Below, in pieces: positions 50,150 through 61,904 of a DNA stretch of 64,000 nucleotides. A program made the position numbers and the translations under genes. Position 1 is the first letter of the stretch; each line of letters begins with the position of its first letter. A model generated the notes under the pieces. It was not told the DNA's origin. It made no database searches and was given only the letters and a program-made list of their open reading frames with translations. The stretch comes from Chelonoidis abingdonii (taxonomy: Eukaryota; Chordata; Testudines; Testudinidae), in assembly GCF_003597395.2 (NCBI RefSeq), contig NC_133773.1:67291531-67355530 (forward strand), read 5' to 3'.

Positions 50150-51470
50150 TTTATATTATTTATTATTATGGGAGCATCCAGAGGCCACAAGCAAGATCAG
50201 GATTCACTGTGCTATATGCCATAGAGAGGAAGACATAGTCCTTGCCACAAAGAACTGACCATCAAAGAACTTGAGCAAACATTTGGTGTGTGGACACAAA
50301 GACACAGAATTTAAAAATGTTATGCAAAATGACATGACAGGATTTGAACAGAGAGGGTGAAAAGCAAAATTGGTTTGATGGCAAAAAATCAGAAGTGAAA
50401 AGGTCAATTTATGAGTCATGGGCATAAAGAAGGCAGTTGAAGCAAGGAGAATGGAAGACATAATCCAAGGAAAGGTTCTAAAGAAAGGAGAGGACAGAGA
50501 TTAGTGAAAAGTTTTTGGAAAGTAGGAAAGGGGAGAAGGTGGCCTAAATAAAATGGATGCTAAGGGAATGGTCACAGGAAAACTAAGGTGGAGAAGGGGA
50601 ATATCACAAAACTTGAATGGACACAAGATGTTACGGAGAGGACAAGTAGCAATGTCAAAAGAGGCAGAAGGGTCAAGGATGATGAGGATATAGTAGAGGC
50701 CCTGAGATTTAGTTCTGAGCACATCATTAGAGGCTTTGGTTAGACTTGTTTTAGTGACCTGGAGAGGGTGAAAACCAGAATAGAATGGATCCAGCAAAGA
50801 CTTGGAGAAGAACTCAAAGCAAAGCTTTTAGACACTACACTGTAGTGAGTTTACAGAGAAAGAGAGATGGAGTAATAATAGGATAGGCCAGTATGGCTAT
50901 GAGTGAATTTTTCTTGAGGGTAGAAAAATGGAGATTAGAGCATGCTTGTGCTGTGAACAGAAGGAACTCAAGAAAAGTAAGAGTTTAAGGACAGTGATGT
51001 AGGTGACAAGAACAGAAACAAAAGGTCAGAACACAGTATAGGATGAGGTTATTAAAGCAAGTAGAGGGGTTAGGGGAGAGCAGACGTGAAACCTGGATGT
51101 GAGTAATGAGGGGGAGTAAACAATTTGCACAGCTATGCATGGAGATGCATGGAGATGTTGGAGGCTGAGTGAAGTTTTACTACATCCAAGGTGGTTAATA
51201 GGCTGCTGAGATTACGCGTGTGAGAGACAATGAGAAAGGAGAAGTAGCGTTGCTTGAGCAGGATAATGGCAGAACTCCAAATGGCCATGTGTCTTTTTCC
51301 ACAGACATTCAGAGGTGTTGAAGCAGAGGCTGAGAGTAAACCAGGGTTGACAGGACAGACTTTTACGGTAGGAGAGCAGGACAAAGTTATACAGACTTCC
51401 AAGAAATTTAGTTGCAAAGAGACAGGGAAGGTGAAGCATATAAGACTAAAGATATGTATTATTAACAAAG
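50150..51470 (-). mobile_element. L2-like LINE with recognisable reverse transcriptase, antisense
   Basis: The 3' tail lies at 50160-50290 (plus strand GGGAGCATCCAGAGGCCACA and ATAGTCCTTGCCACAAAGAA). In the minus-strand frame at 50797-50640 the segments DPFYSGFHPLQVTKTSLTK, SNDVLRTKSQG and LIILDPSASFD match the L2 reverse-transcriptase start (QSGFRP...TALVKVTNDL...LLLDLSAAFD); LDLSAAFD has become LDPSASFD. Further upstream coding remnants reach about 51470. The rest of the RT, including the YADD box, is damaged or lost. Inactive copy. Confidence 0.75.
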
Positions 51471-51878
51471 CAGAGTAGCAGGAAAGATAAATGAAGAAAC
51501 CAGAGAAAGACCATCCATGGCAGCACCAAAAGCAAGAAGATGAGTATAAACAACAGCACTGGAAATCTCATGTCCATGCTCCTACACTGCTCAATACAAA
51601 CAAATAAAAATTAAGGAATTACATATTTCAAGGAGTTTTGTACGCACAGAGAATGCAAGATTGAGCCCTAAAAAGTTACCAAGGGAGGCAGGCAAAATTT
51701 GGATGTTCATTGCACCGTGATTGTATCTTTTATTATATAACATGGCTATCAACTAAAGTATAGGTTCTTCCAGAACAAACCAAGGCCTTTCTATAACTGA
51801 AGAGAACAATGACTAAGACAGATATATACTCCTGAGTTTTACCATCCTCTGTATAACCCTGAGAATGGAATGGCCAGA

Positions 51879-52070
51879 ACCCATACAAAATGTAAGCAGA
51901 AGTAGCACTATCAAAAACAAGGAGGAGAATCAAACAGACTTTCTACTGATGATGATTACTGGCTAGTAATGTAAACCCATACAAAATGTAAGCAGAAGTA
52001 GCACTATCAAAAACAAGAAGGAGAATCAAACAGACTTTCTACTGATGATGATTATTAGCTAGTAATGTAA
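51879..52070. repeat. 96-bp tandem duplication
   Basis: Two head-to-tail copies (51879-51974 and 51975-52070), each starting ACCCATACAAAATGTAAGCA, differ at only about three positions (for example GGAGGAG/GAAGGAG and TTACTGG/TTATTAG). The sequence is not obviously from a known repeat. The high identity suggests a recent event, or a variable-number locus still at two copies. Confidence 0.93.
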
Positions 52071-53599
52071 AGATAATTAATTTTCCAAAACCATATGTTA
52101 TAACAGGGATCTGAAATTAAATCAGCAAGAGGGAATATTTATGTACCAGAAGTGGCATCTAACACTCGGAGGAAGTTTATGGTGTTTCTATTCATTCTCT
52201 ATTAGATAACATGTAGAATTGCAGAATACATTGAAAGAAAATAAAAGTTCTCCTGTAAAGACAAACAGAAGACTTAACAGCTGGCTCTCCAGCAGGACCA
52301 TGAATAATTGTGTTTCTGCAGCCAGGTACTATCAGTTTTCAAAATGAAGGGGGGATGAGTGTAATCTTGATGTTTTAGGGAACAAAGTATAGGAAATGGA
52401 GCCTTTCATCTTCAGATGACCCATTCAAATCCAGCTGAGGCAAGCAGCCATCATGTGCTTCAGGTCCTATGTGTATGAATTTGGTGATATCTGTCTGATT
52501 TCCAGTAGAGAGGTGTCAAGATAAAAGAAATGTCCAATAAATGGCACTTTTGTTGGGAAAGGGAGGCCAAGACAGGAATGGCCATGGAGACTGCAACATC
52601 CTCTGACTCCTTGAGGTGATCCTTCTAGGTCACTGTTAAGGCACAAAGCCAGGAAAAGGTGGTGAAAAAGTGCCCTTGATTTGGCTGAGTTTGTTCTGTG
52701 AATCAAGACCTTCATGACTAATAATTCATATGAAAGTTCTAATTAAACAAACAAACAAAAAATATGACATAAGATGCATTTAAAAATTAGCAATTTATAG
52801 GCATGGATTCAAAAGAGGGAAACTATGCCAGACAAATCAAGTAAAAAAGGAATTATTCCAACTTCTATGTGGGGAATTCATTGTCACGAGCTTAGGAAAA
52901 CTTTTGTACAGTGCTGTTCAATATTCCACAACAGAAATGTGAAAAATAATATAATACCCAATAAAGGGAGAGCTATTTGAACATATAAAATGCCTTGCTA
53001 TGAAAACGATGGCTACTTACATATGTCTGGAAGTGGAAACAGTTTGGGATGAAGAGCAGTGAAAAATGAGTGTGACATTATTTAAATGGATTTTAACTTA
53101 GTATAAAACAACAAGAAGGAATATACAGAAAGGTGTTAAAGTTTATATATAGTACAGAATTTGCAATGAGGAAAGAGAAATCACTCAGTACTAAAGTAGA
53201 TCATCAATAAAATTTAGAAGTAAATGCATGCAAAGTACTAGGAACATGGGTAGATAGATCAGTGAGAAGTTTAATTTAGAGAAATGTTAAGTGCCATCAC
53301 TTGAGAAGTATGTCAGACAGACCATCTTGTGTTGTAATCCTGTCTGAGCTCACATATTAAGCAGGGGTAATCTTTATAAGTAATTTGCTGCATTTCAGTT
53401 CGGCTGGGAATGGTGCTAGTGATTTGATAGTGGGATGCAATCTGCTTTTTAAGTCAGTACTGAATCAATGCCACAGCACTGTGATGAAATACTTGTTGTC
53501 CTGTTCTCTTGCAGTACTTCAGGATTGTATGGTATTTTGGGGAACTTTATAGATGTTAGCTCCGGCCAAATTCTAACACAATAATTACATTTGGCCTGT

Positions 53600-53825
53600 C
53601 TAAACTCAACTTCCCCAGATGCCTAAACCAAAGGGTAGTGCTGTTGGGTTCAGTTGGCCACTTCTGGGGCACAGCACAGAGTCAGGACAGGCAAAGACGA
53701 GCCTGCATTAGCTCTAAAGCACTGCCAACCAGACTTTTAATGGCCTGGTCGGCAGTGCTGACCAGAGCCACCAGGGTCCCTTTTAGACCAGGTGTTCAGG
53801 TAAAAGAAACATACTCCTGGTCACC
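53600..53825. mobile_element. Probable hAT-like MITE fragment with internal hairpin
   Basis: Contains CACTGCCAACCAGACTTTTA and, inverted, CTGGTCGGCAGTGCTGACCA, then AGAGCCACCAGGGTCCCTTT and AGACCAGGTGTTCAGGT. I recognise the second half from memory as a turtle palindromic DNA-transposon family. Ends and duplication are not definable. An open frame over it (53638-53964) has no domain. Confidence 0.45.
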
Positions 53826-54638
53826 TGAGAATGGAGATAACAATGATACTCAGATTCTGAGTTGTAGACAAAATGTTAGCGATACTAGATCTAAAAAGGA
53901 TCTAAGAGAAAGAGCATATGAAAAGGAGACCACAGTAAAATACACAAATTCTGAGGCGAATTGAGAGGATAAAGAGTGTGTTCTGTGCAACAGTTAAATG
54001 CAAGAATGATGAGGCATAAATTTAAAGGCAGGAACTGATATTAATTTAGATGGAATCTCTTGGAAAAATACTAAAATCTACTGTATTAATAGAACTAAAG
54101 AATAGTTTTTGAAAGAATATATTCAGATAAATGTGTATTGGATATAAAGACTGCTTGCTAAAAGACAAGAACAAGTCTGGAAGGGTTCCCTGGCCTCCTT
54201 TTTTCTTGAAATGACCCACATTTCTAAAGCATCATGGCCAGTTAATTGCTACTCATTTCATACAACTTAAAAATAGAACAGATATCAAAGCAGGGCACAA
54301 CTGTGCAGGAGAATACTAAAAACAATAGTACAAATCAGGAAAAAAAGATTTTTTTTGTTTTCTTTACGCAAGACAAAATTAGCTTTATAATTCCTATTGT
54401 AGAAGAAATCATTTTTAAATCCAAAAAAAATATGTGCATTAGTGCAAAACAATAAATAGGATGTTTACAAATAAATTAGGACACTTTCATGCTTTATTTA
54501 AAAAACCTGGACATTTGTTTAACATTTAAAATTGCAGATATACTTATGTTCCTTCCCATTTGTTTTTAGTGTGTGTAAATAACAATGTAAAATTTTGTGC
54601 GCTCTAGGGAACTACAACACATGCAATGTCTTGCTTCC

Positions 54639-54776
54639 CTAACATGTAGGGTGACCAGATGTCCCAATTTTATAGGGACAATCCTGATATTTGGGGCTTT
54701 TTCTTATTTAGACTCCTATTACTGCCCACCCTGTCCCAATTTTTCACACTTGCTGTCTGGTCACTCTACTAACATG
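54639..54776. mobile_element. 122-bp palindromic MITE (hAT-like) with perfect 8-bp duplication
   Basis: The element spans 54647-54768 and is flanked by exact duplications CTAACATG (54639-54646 and 54769-54776). The ends TAGGGTGACCAGAT and the complement of CTGGTCACTCTA form terminal inverted repeats. TGTCCCAATTTTATAGGGAC on the left matches inverted TGTCCCAATTTTTCACAC-type sequence on the right. No coding content. Confidence 0.88.
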
Positions 54777-57559
54777 GCATATAAAATAGTCATGCACTCT
54801 TTTTTTTTTTAGGAGTACATTTTCTGTGCTGAAAATTTAACACAGAAATATCCAGACCCTTTCCAAGCCTGCAATCTTTGGATAACATTTGTTCTGCTTC
54901 TGTGACCAAATTCCTGTAATGTGCAAGAGAAATCCCAAGTCTGAATTAGCCTCTGTTCCAGCTTTCATATATGTTTTTGTTTCCCCACTATTTCCTCATG
55001 AATGGAAGCCTGCTGCTTAGTTAAACTGAATGTTCAAGTTAAGATTTTCAAAAGTGACTAATGATTTTGGATGCCTCAGTTTCTGGGTGCCCAACTTGAG
55101 ATACCTAAATGAGTTGCATTTTGAGTGTTGGTTCTCAGAACTTTCCCAAAAATCTAGCTTTTTAAGGTTATTTTATTACAATAAGCAGAATGGATTGATT
55201 TACATAAGCAATTTTAATAATGATTTAAATCAGCAATCATGAAATCTTGATTTCAATAATCAATTTTAATCATGTTGTGAATTTGTACTTTTTCCATTAT
55301 TTTCCTAAAGAAAGATTGATTATTATTGGTTGGTAACCATTAACACATGTTGATTTGCAACTAAATATAGCCTTTACACTAAATGTGGTGGTTCTGGTTG
55401 CCAACCAGGAGAATATACTATATCTATGCTCATTTAAACAATTATACTACTCAACTTCTATTTATTCAGATTCTAATACTTTACATTTTTCTTATGTTAA
55501 AAAATGATGAATTATGCATTTCTTATTTACTAGATGATTATTTTTTTTACTTGTGATTTCTCACAAGCTGTATCTGGATAGAAAGTCAAATCCAAAATTA
55601 ACAAACACATTTTGTTTTTATTATTAATGAGAAATTTTTTATTATTATGATTAATAATAAATAAAACTATATTATATGTTCTGGAAAAGTAAAAAAAAAT
55701 ACATTTATCAAACATTTTGCATTTAAAACGAACTGATGTATTATATGTAGTTAATGAATTGAACTGATTGTTTCTGGTCACCATGTCCTTTAAGGCTTTA
55801 GGACAAGTAAATAAACTCTTACACCTACTTTTTAATCATCTATTGGAAGAAGAAAAGTTTTTCTGCTTTTTCAACTTTAATTTTTTTATAAACTTTAAAT
55901 GAACTAGCCCTTGAATTGAATTACTTGAATCAACTGAAATAAAGAAAATATTTTCTCTGCACCTGCAAAAGAGGCTACTGCAATCAAAGGCTGGTTTAGC
56001 TCTTCAGCAAACTCTGGTTACAAGTTCTTAGCCAGTGACTTCCAGCAGTTCAGTCATTTGATTTTCTTTGAAATTTGGCAGAAAATATGTACTGCTTAAT
56101 ATTAGTTTTGTCTTCAGCATAAGTGACTTAATATATTATGTCAAGTTTAGGCCTTAACACAGATTGTCAATTTCAAATGCTAATTGGGTTTATTTGAAAA
56201 AACAAACAAAAAACACATTTAACTTAAATTGAGGGGGAGCCAATTTATAAAGTCTGCTTTAAAAAAAAACCCATCACTTTTTATCCATTCTGGCAATAAG
56301 TATTGCAGTAGACAGGCCAAATTCTTGGAAAGAGATCTGTATTTTGCTTCTTTATAGACATCATGCTGCTATCCAGGGGGTACTGGAATCTAATACAGCA
56401 ATGATACCTCCCCTTGCAGACACAATCATACAGTGCCAATTGAATTTTCCTGTGTGATGAGCACGCTGGCTCAACCAGTGCCTCTGCTTCCAGTCACAGC
56501 TCTCCTTCTGGACCGTAATCACCCATTCTTTCAAATCATCTCTATAGTCCATTAGACTAATCTGCTTTTCTACTACACATGCAAAGTTCCAGTGCTTGTG
56601 ATCAGATCCCTGGCCTCATTAGCTGGAGTCACTGGCAGTTTTCATCCACTACCATGTCTTTTTTTCTGGTTTGTTAATGTGAGAATCATTTTCGTACTGG
56701 CTGTATTGTGCTCTCGTTGTTCGTTACCTTGAAAGCACCTGCTCCGACTAAAGAGTCAAGTGTGGGAATTACTCTGGAGGATCCCTCTACATGAGGCCCT
56801 AATATCCAGCTGTAATCTAACTGGGTGGCTCCCCAACAATATTATTACATACAGTGATATTGGTATTCTGCCTCTTTGCTCTTCTGCCTCAAGTCTCTGA
56901 CCTCTGTATGTCTTTGGAATTAGGTAGAGAATCATGATATCCATATCTTTCCACACTGTCTATGGGGCCATCCACTTCCTGTACAATTCTAAAACAACAA
57001 CTCTGAAACCCACTCTCAGTCTTGTACATTCTACTAAAATGGTTTAGTTTCCATACTCCTTATCACAATGTTCAAGTGCAGTTTTCTTTTACCCAGTACT
57101 TGGGACAAGTCGCTAAAGTGGGAGATTCAGCAGTTTCAAGCAGAAAATAGTCAACAACACATTTCAAGTATGGCTATTGTGTTAAAAATATTAGAATTAA
57201 GATATAATACAACAACACATTTCATTAAGTATGTAGCTGTGATATGATGCAATACTGCTTGAGGAAACAGTATATTAGACTGACTGTGTACAAACAACAA
57301 ATGGCTTTTTCTTACTTAATAGTACTAAACAATTTCAGGTTGTAAAAGATGAAATGTTTAATTAATAAATACTTTTAAAATATTGGATTTTCAAGGGACA
57401 TCAAATTGAAAATCACACATCTATTTTGAAATCTTGTACCTGTTGTTGTCACAAGAAACTCCTTGGATTAATATAACTCAAAGACACTGGGAAAGGGAAA
57501 GCTCTCTCTCTCTCTATTTCTGTATTATCGATATCTGGCAGCACTTTGTATACGGTCAG

Positions 57560-57690
57560 TTTCATTTATTATTTACTTATATTGCAGTACTGCTTAGAGG
57601 TCTCAATTAGATCAGTGTCCAGTTGCGCTCGGTACACAGCAAAAAGAAAATCCATTCCTTCACAATCTTACATTACAAGTGAATTCACAG
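57560..57690 (-). mobile_element. L2-like LINE 3' tail, antisense
   Basis: The plus strand shows GCAGTACTGCTTAGAGGTCT, ATTAGATCAGTGTCCAGTTG and CGGTACACAGC, in the order seen in antisense L2 tails such as 50160-50290. Diverged and short. Confidence 0.5.
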
Positions 57691-57721
57691 AAGCAGCGAG
57701 AGAAGGGGAGCCCTAGAGTCT

Positions 57722-58786
57722 GTATCCACAAAGGGACTTAGGTGCCCGAATCTCAGATTTAGGCACAATTGTGAGATATAAAACCCGTACTCAGCTGCCA
57801 TTTAACTCTGTAGATTCCTAAACTCACTCAGCACCTAAATTTCTGCTGTAAAACTTCCTTGAGTGCCTAAGTTTCTGCTTCTGTATACACACACTGCTCC
57901 TTTACTCTACCAGCCTAGATTCCTATCTCCTGCCTAAGTGACATTATGATCCACAAACTAGGAGAAGACAAGTGAAGGAGCACCTACCTTGCCTGCAGGG
58001 CTCAATGTACTAGATGTGGTCAGAGGCCAATTAAGTCCACACAAAGCAGGAGATAAGGGGAAGTAGGAGGACTCCACCCTTATAACCTTTAGCCCGGTGG
58101 TTAGGGTACCCAGCTAGGATGAGAGACATCTCACTTCAGTTCTCCTCCCTCCCAATGAGGAGAAAGGATTTGAACAAGTATTTCCCACCTCTTAGGTGAG
58201 TGCCTAACTACTGAACTATAGAGTGATTGTCACTTTTTCTCTGGCCCAAATAATATTTAATTATTGAATTAAAGAGCTTAAATGGGAGAGACTGTGGGAG
58301 ACCCACATCAGAATAGCCCATGGCCCAGTGGCCACGGCACTCGCATGACAGGTGGAAAAACTCTCATCAAATCTGTTCACCTAATTAGACGGGGAGGGGG
58401 AGGAGACTGAATCCTGGTCTATCACATCTTGAGTAAGTACCCAAACCACTGAGCTAAAGGTTACAGGGGAGGCTGCAAGAAGTGGGAGGGGTTCCCAGCT
58501 GTGGATCCCCACAGCCTGAATTTAGGTGCTGAATTCCTTGACTGGGGTGGAGCTTAAGACAAACTCCTCTTGTCAGCATCTCCCATTGCTAGCTTGGGTG
58601 TCTCCCCGCCTCGGGGGCTGGCTTTTGTGGATTGCATTCTTAGGCGACTCTCTCTCTCTCCTTGCATTATATATAGGGAGTTTAGGCTTAGATTAATTTA
58701 GGCTTTGAGGATATCAGTTATGTTCCAGTGATCTTCGAGGCAACTAGATGTTAGGCACTGCAACACCTAAGCCCCATTGTGGATCA
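57722..58786. mobile_element. TIR DNA element (about 1.06 kb) with tRNA-like segments
   Basis: Left end ATCCACAAAGGGACTTAGGTG and right end (reverse complement) ATCCACAATGGGGCTTAGGTG are terminal inverted repeats of about 22 bp, with two mismatches and a one-base gap. The interior holds tRNA-like segments: AGCCCGGTGGTTAGGGTACC (58091) with an inverted GGATTTGAACAAG, and GCCCAGTGGCCACGGCACTC (58324). Inverted stretches CTAACTACTGAACTATAGAG and CCAAACCACTGAGCTAAAGG complete each pair. There is no transposase and no clear target duplication, so the superfamily is open. The tRNA-like design resembles 32493-32891. Confidence 0.7.
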
Positions 58787-59000
58787 CCATTATCAAGGTG
58801 ACAATGATCCTGTCACAGGTTGAGCTAGCCCTTTAAGGGGGCTGGGAGGTGCCTCCCTTGGTGAAGGGAATAAGTTCAGGAGTTATATAAGCGTATGTGA
58901 CTCACAATCATGCCTGCTGGGAGATATATATGGTAGTATGAGATCAATGCGGGACTTAAAGAAACAGGAGGGTTGCATGAGCTCCTCTACACAGAAAGAT

Positions 59001-59144
59001 GTACTCAGATTTTGTCCTACGAAAGTGGGTATTCACTCACGAAAGCTCATGCTCCAAAACGTCTGTTAATCTATAAGGTGCCACAGGACTCTTTGTTGCT
59101 TTTACAGATCCAGACTAACACACCTACCCCTCTGGTACTCAGAT
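59001..59144. mobile_element. Palindromic retroposon-like element, copy 2, with 10-bp target duplication
   Basis: The element 59011-59134 is flanked by exact 10-bp duplications GTACTCAGAT (59001-59010 and 59135-59144). It is inverted and shorter relative to 24406-24608. It contains AAAGTGGGTATTCACTCACG, AAAGCTCATGCTCCAAAACG, GTTAATCTATAAGGTGCCAC and ends CAGATCCAGACTAACACACC. Only one arm of the foldback seen in copy 1 is present, so the complete palindrome is not required for a copy to insert. Confidence 0.85.
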
Positions 59145-59265
59145 AGTAAACTCCTGGCAGGGGGCAGGGGCCATCTTAATGTTCTGTGTTTGTACAGTGC
59201 CTAGCACAACTGGCTTCTACTCCATACCTGGAGCTCCTAAGCACTACTCTATAACAATAAAAGAG
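59145..59265 (+). mobile_element. L2-like LINE 3' tail, sense
   Basis: GGGGCAGGGGCCATCTTAAT, TTGTACAGTGCCTAGCACAA, GGAGCTCCTAAGCACTACTC and a final AACAATAAAAG follow the same order as 23595-23725. The palindromic element at 59001-59144 is inserted at its left edge. Confidence 0.6.
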
Positions 59266-60463
59266 ATACAGCAGAGGATCTGGAAAGTCAAGCCTTAAGG
59301 GAGCAGGAGTCAACCAAGAAGGGTGGAGTGTGGGGAGCAAATATGCTGGAAGAAGCAGCCTCTGCAGATGCAGGACTAAGGAGAACCCTGTACCAGGGCT
59401 TGAGAGCCATCTGGGTGGATTTTTTTTGTGCTGTTTTGAAATTTACACTAATAAACAAGACTCCCAAAAAAGGAGAGTTACTGAGAAGATTCCCACAGAG
59501 TGAAGTTTCCTGACATGAGGAAGAAGTGAAAACTGAGACAACAACAGGGAGAAGTATAAGTGGGATAAGTTGTGGCCACAGCATATGACTTTGTGTAGTG
59601 TTAGTTTCACTGTTTATTGATGGCATGCCCTTCTCTCGGTGCTAAAAAGAACGTGTTTTCTATTAAAAGCAGCAAGAGAGCAGAAACTGGATGGTGTACT
59701 TCAGTCCACTCAAAAGATACTTCTCAACAAGCAGGAATCAGAAAATCCCCTTTAACTGTTTTTAAAATGGTGTTTTAGAGAAAGCATGCTGAGGAATGTC
59801 ATGATAACAAACTGATTTAAAATTAGTTTAAAATGTCAAGTTGGCAATATCCCTTTAATTTTGTGATTATAACAGCTAACAAAAAATATATGTAACAGTA
59901 AGAAAATGTTTAAAATGCTCAGAGTGATGTGAAAGACAACAATTTCTCATTTTGTTAGCAGTTCATATAAAACAATTAGTGTGTATATCCTTCCAGCTAG
60001 TTTAACATGGATTGCCTCAGGTTATTCTCCAAAATGCCATCAGGGCAGGTAGGAATGGGTATACATCTTATATTACAGCCTTTCAGTGACACAAGGCCTT
60101 TCAATTTGAAGTTATAAAGGACAAAAAAAAATATTAACAGACCCAGCTTATTCAGATATGTTGAAAAGAAAAAGACATTTGGGTGTAAAATGAGAATTTG
60201 TGGAAAACAAAACAAAACAAAATAGAACACAAATAGATGTAACAGAAGTTGTCACCCATCTAGCCACTGGGGATGATGTGGAGCTGCACTCCTCATGTCA
60301 GACTCTGGAAGACCATGGACCAGACTCTGCCCTCAGTTACTCTGATGGAAACCTGAGAGCAGATGCCACAGTACTCAGTTCAACAGGTCAGAGATTTGAT
60401 TGGACATACAGTGTGGTGAACAGCCCCGGGGAGAAGTGGATGCTGGAGAATGCAGAGGTGAGA

Positions 60464-61326
60464 CCTCCTGTCATAAACAGATGGTTAAGGGTTAATGTCT
60501 CTTTTACCTGTAAAGGGTTAAGAAGCTCAGTGAACCTGGCTGACACTTGACCAGAGGACCAATAGGAGGACAAGATACTTTCAAATCTTGGTGGAGGGAA
60601 GTCTTTGTTGTGCTTTTTGTTTTGTTCGTTCTTCGCTCTTGGGGCTAAGACGTACACCCAGGCTTTCCCAATCTTTCTGAATCAGTCTTTCATGTTTCAA
60701 AATTGTAAGTAGCAGCCAGTCAAGGCGGAGTAGTCTTATGTTTGTTTTCTTAACTGGTAAATGTGTTTTTTGCTGGAAGGATTTTTACCTCTGTTTGCTG
60801 TAACTTTGAATCTAAGGCTGTGGGTGGTCCCTCTAGTCTATATGACTCTGAATACCCAGTAAAGCATTTTCCATCCTGATTTTACAGAGATAATTTTTAC
60901 CTTTTCTTTCTTTAATTAAAAGCTTTCTTTTTAAGAACCTGATTGATTTTCCTTGATTTAAAAGCCAAGGATTGATTCTGAACTCGACCAGGATTGGTAA
61001 TGGAAAGCAGGGGATAGTAATTCTCCTTGTTTTAAGATCCAAGGAGTTTGGATCGGTGTGAAGCCTCTCAAGGCAACCCAGGGAGGGGAAAGTCTGGAGG
61101 GGAAAAGGAGGGGGATGGTTAATTTCTCCTTGTTTTAAGACTCAAGGGGTTTGGGTCTGGGTTCCCCAGGGAAGGTTTTGGGGGAACAGAAAGTGTGCCA
61201 GACAATAAATTCTGGCTGGTAGCAGCGTACCAGATTTAAGCTAGTAATTAAGCTTAAAAGTGTTCATGCAGGTCCCCACTTTTTGTACTCTAAAGTTCAA
61301 AGTGGGGCAGAAACCTTGACACCTCC
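60464..61326 (+). mobile_element. Solo LTR of an endogenous LTR retroelement
   Basis: 853 bp (60469-61321) beginning TGTCATAAAC and ending CCTTGACA, with perfect 5-bp target duplications CCTCC (60464-60468 and 61322-61326). TG...CA ends with a short duplication define an LTR. TTTAATTAAAAGCTTTCTTT at about 60911 lies in the probable polyadenylation region. Two similar internal blocks, TTCTCCTTGTTTTAAGATCC (61021) and TCTCCTTGTTTTAAGACTCA (61124), show an internal tandem repeat. No gag, pol or env sequence is present, so this is the product of LTR-LTR recombination. Confidence 0.88.
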
Positions 61327-61904
61327 TCTTCCAAAGCTGACCAGCCAGAGGGAGAGGGTATCTGACTGGTTCCTAACTCCCGTTTCTCCCTAAACCCATT
61401 AATTTAAACTTGGTCTTTTGAAGTCTCTCGCTCTCTTTAGCTGTTCCACCCTCCCTCCTTGTAATTGTAATATAGGGGCTGTGTTTTGTAGGATGATTGC
61501 CTGTTTGGGGATCATGAAGGAATTGTTTCCATTGGGGATAAACTGAGAGAAGCCTGATGGGATTTTTCACCTTCCTCACAGCATCATGGAGACACAGTTA
61601 GATCAAAGAGGAGGACCTAGAAATTAATATTAGGAATTTGTACAGCCATTTAATTCATCATGGCTGGAGTTTAGTGCAGATATAAGGCAAAAAAGACAGC
61701 TTCCAAAAGTAATGTATACCTCGTATTTCACTGGTGGTCCTTGCACCTATGGGAGAAAGGGAGAGCTGAAGACTTCGCTGACCGAGGTCCCTCTTGCAGG
61801 TAGGAAGAATAAGAGGATTCACAAGCATGAGCTGAATCATTTGGGTAGGCTGAGGGGAGTCTACCCTGAGTTATATGTTATATGGTGGGAGCCCTGTAAC
61901 CCTA

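Noticed and set aside
60200..60550. 116-codon open frame just before the solo LTR
   Set aside because: It runs into the LTR and shows no domain or splice pattern. Part of it (about 60310-60350) resembles a common reptile/bird repeat fragment.
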